Assembly (NCBI GenBank): GCA_016867815.1 | Contig: VGIR01000012.1 | Coordinates: forward strand, 1-47,963 | Source: a candidate division WOR-3 bacterium | GTDB lineage: Bacteria > Hydrothermota > Tepidihabitantia > Tepidihabitantales > Tepidihabitantaceae | Direction of reading: 5' to 3' | DNA: 47,963 bases | Shown: piece after piece, positions 47,665 through 47,963 of the stretch | How the letters are laid out: every line of letters starts with the position of its first letter | How positions within the stretch are numbered: the stretch's first letter is position 1 | Translations under genes and position numbers: made by a program | The notes under the pieces: model-generated | Told to the model about the DNA's origin: nothing | Database searches by the model: none | Seen by the model: only the letters and a program-made list of their open reading frames with translations

Positions 47665-47803
47665 CTAGGTCTCCTTCCGGCTGCCAAATGTCGCAGCAGC
47701 CGCATCTCTATCCTCCTGGGAGTAGACACGTTCGGGGGATGCCCATCGAGCGTCGCTGTCACTGTTCCCGGGGCGGCACCCGAACCCCATCTCTCCGCTC
47801 GTC

Positions 47804-47831
47804 AGTGTAACTTCCGGCGGTCGCCTGTCAA
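47804..47831 (-). promoter_or_regulatory. promoter of the Cys-rich gene
   Basis: Minus strand TTGACA (47826-47831), 16-bp spacer, TACACT (47804-47809). Confidence 0.65.
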
Positions 47832-47838
47832 GAGAGCG

Positions 47839-47903
47839 CGTTGCCTCACCAGAAATCTACTCGAAGCCACCCCGTTGCCTCACGTAAGAAACCTACTCGA
47901 AGC
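47839..47903. repeat. direct repeat pair at the right edge
   Basis: cgttgcctcaccagaaatct and cgttgcctcacgtaagaaac each continue to ctactcgaagc, giving copies at 47839-47867 and 47873-47903, 34 bp apart. It lies just outside the minus-strand -35 box, so it might be an operator for the Cys-rich gene and for a rightward gene. Confidence 0.65.
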
Positions 47904-47948
47904 GGAGGCACAATCTGACCATGTTCTATCTGGAAAGGAACCGGTCAG

Positions 47949-47963
47949 ATGGCTTTGACTATG
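47949..47963 (+). other. possible truncated gene start at window end
   Basis: ATG 47949 is preceded by aaaggaaccggtcag and the frame (MALTM) is cut by the window end. An alternative in-frame-independent ATG at 47921 exists. Too short to judge. Confidence 0.25.

Overview
This 48 kb window is a GC-rich bacterial chromosome segment. A lauroyltransferase-like lipid A enzyme, TonB-type and lipoprotein sequences, and secreted proteins ending in FlgD-like/type IX-like sorting tails point to a diderm outside the well-studied phyla. The style (sorting tails, many short word-like repeats between and inside genes, a split ribosomal operon) resembles uncultivated lineages such as candidate division WOR-3. 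That placement is my inference from gene content; no marker phylogeny was run.

Left part (1-15.1 kb): a 24-bp tandem array and gene-poor DNA, then metG, tatD and rsmA on the plus strand. A convergent minus-strand block follows (glycosyltransferase, dut, LpxL-like acyltransferase, RNase HI, zinc-ribbon coiled-coil protein, tRNA-Val). After a divergent promoter region come 3-hydroxybutyryl-CoA dehydrogenase, xseA-xseB, dnaN and a DUF2207 membrane protein. Middle (15.1-23.6 kb): tmRNA (ssrA), then an accessory-looking zone with a double-TIR protein, about 1.7 kb nearly empty of genes apart from a possible 25-residue membrane peptide, a secreted PHP-family metallohydrolase, a degenerate 12-bp repeat tract, two paralogous XRE-type helix-turn-helix proteins and a Rossmann/DUF2520 protein.

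Right part (23.7-48 kb): an Ig-like lipoprotein, a VWA membrane protein and a PF06695 membrane protein in one overlapping run; nfo, an MBL/beta-CASP nuclease, an Ig lipoprotein and a secreted subtilase; queD (minus); a RecJ-like DHH protein and an RlmI-like methyltransferase; the NfnA/NfnB-type flavin oxidoreductase pair; ddl; then rplR-rpsE-rpmD-rplO-secY running directly into an ECF sigma factor and a membrane anti-sigma factor fused to a TonB C-terminal domain; finally pyrimidine-nucleoside phosphorylase, a bactofilin, FabG and a small cysteine-rich protein.

Four signals cut across the annotation. (1) A palindromic element of about 60-70 bp occurs three times, twice inside reading frames, keeping the frame open. 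(2) Tandem heptanucleotide words and longer inverted words invade many genes in frame, usually at linkers or termini. (3) Promoters are easy to read (TTGACA/T, most often a 16-bp spacer, TAnnnT), and several place the start codon about 6-11 nt after the -10 box, predicting leaderless or nearly leaderless mRNAs. (4) rsmA and nfnA have no canonical start codon where homology requires one; CTG and ACG sit at the expected places. The strongest candidate for an undescribed system is the tandem-TIR gene next to ssrA, which resembles Thoeris ThsB in its second half but has no visible ThsA partner.
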